From Roseateles_C aquae (GTDB lineage: Bacteria; Pseudomonadota; Gammaproteobacteria; Burkholderiales; Burkholderiaceae_C), in contig NZ_JAVXZY010000017.1 of the NCBI RefSeq assembly GCF_032337115.1, positions 1-21,927 of the forward strand: a DNA stretch of 21,927 nt. The letters are read 5' to 3'. Shown piece after piece: positions 21,894 through 21,927 of the stretch. How positions within the stretch are numbered: position 1 is the first letter of the stretch; each line of letters begins with the position of its first letter. Under the pieces are notes generated by a model, which was not told where the DNA came from, did not search any database, and saw only the letters and a program-made list of their open reading frames with translations. The position numbers and the translations under genes were made by a program.

Positions 21894-21927
21894 ATGCCGC
21901 GCTACAAGCCCCAGGTCCGCGATTCGA
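21894..21927 (+). CDS. Start of an ORF cut by the window edge (possible transposase)
   Basis: Eleven codons are visible (MPRYKPQVRDS). A textbook AGGAGG at 21883-21888, five bases before the ATG, supports a real start. The 'MpRYKp' opening is seen in some transposases of the IS1182/IS5-like group, and the AT-rich, repeat-containing leader fits an insertion element. Eleven residues are far too few to assign a family. The gene continues beyond the window. Confidence 0.45.
   Translation, partial: MPRYKPQVRDS

Overview
The window is GC-rich, densely packed bacterial chromosome. The codon use, the CACAAT/TACACT-like -10 boxes and the gene families (a PdxR/MocR-type regulator, a YdeI/OmpD-associated protein, a TipAS-like protein, an M61 peptidase, a large TonB-dependent receptor) suggest a betaproteobacterium of the order Burkholderiales, perhaps near Roseateles, Paucibacter or Rubrivivax. 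That placement is inference: there is no rRNA or other phylogenetic marker. Both edges look mobile. Positions 1-150 are the right end of an IS3-family element, and 21894-21927 is the start of an unidentified ORF that could be a transposase.

Layout. 1-1268: the IS3 end, which truncates a small secreted-protein gene; a second small secreted protein; and two copies of a REP-like palindrome, one with its right arm expanded into a 9-bp tandem array. 1269-5348 (minus): a cytochrome P450, a flavin-reductase-like split-barrel protein and an antibiotic-biosynthesis-monooxygenase (ABM) domain protein, joined by 3-4 bp stop/start overlaps, then an M61 glycyl aminopeptidase after an 80-bp gap. A divergent ArsR-type regulator at 5430-6152 probably controls them. 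6231-8435 (plus): a DUF998 membrane protein, a DUF5694 (TraB-like) exported protein and a free-standing TipAS-like ligand-binding domain. 8886-11690: a TonB-dependent receptor, convergent across a strong hairpin with a PAS-AraC regulator. 12854-14901 (minus): a YdeI/DUF1801 protein, a SAM methyltransferase and a TMEM175-type K+ channel. 14948-17427: a MocR-type regulator divergent from a rhodanese-GNAT pair. 17450-19348 (minus): an M48 peptidase with a long C-terminal helical region. 19562-21583 (plus): a periplasmic binding-protein-like gene and a Sel1-repeat lytic transglycosylase.

How the genes fit together. Most of the window is housekeeping-like or small regulator/target units. The most unusual unit is the ArsR/P450/flavoprotein/ABM cluster. 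Its P450 is only 331 residues and keeps the heme-Cys loop. By eye it lacks the ExxR glutamate, the I-helix threonine and the meander region before the Cys loop, and it carries a polymorphism-prone hexanucleotide repeat in its C-terminal loop. With a flavoprotein, an ABM protein and a dedicated regulator, it is the best candidate here for an undescribed oxidative pathway. The rhodanese/GNAT pair under a MocR regulator, and the TipAS gene with an inverted repeat on its promoter, are smaller regulatory units worth testing.
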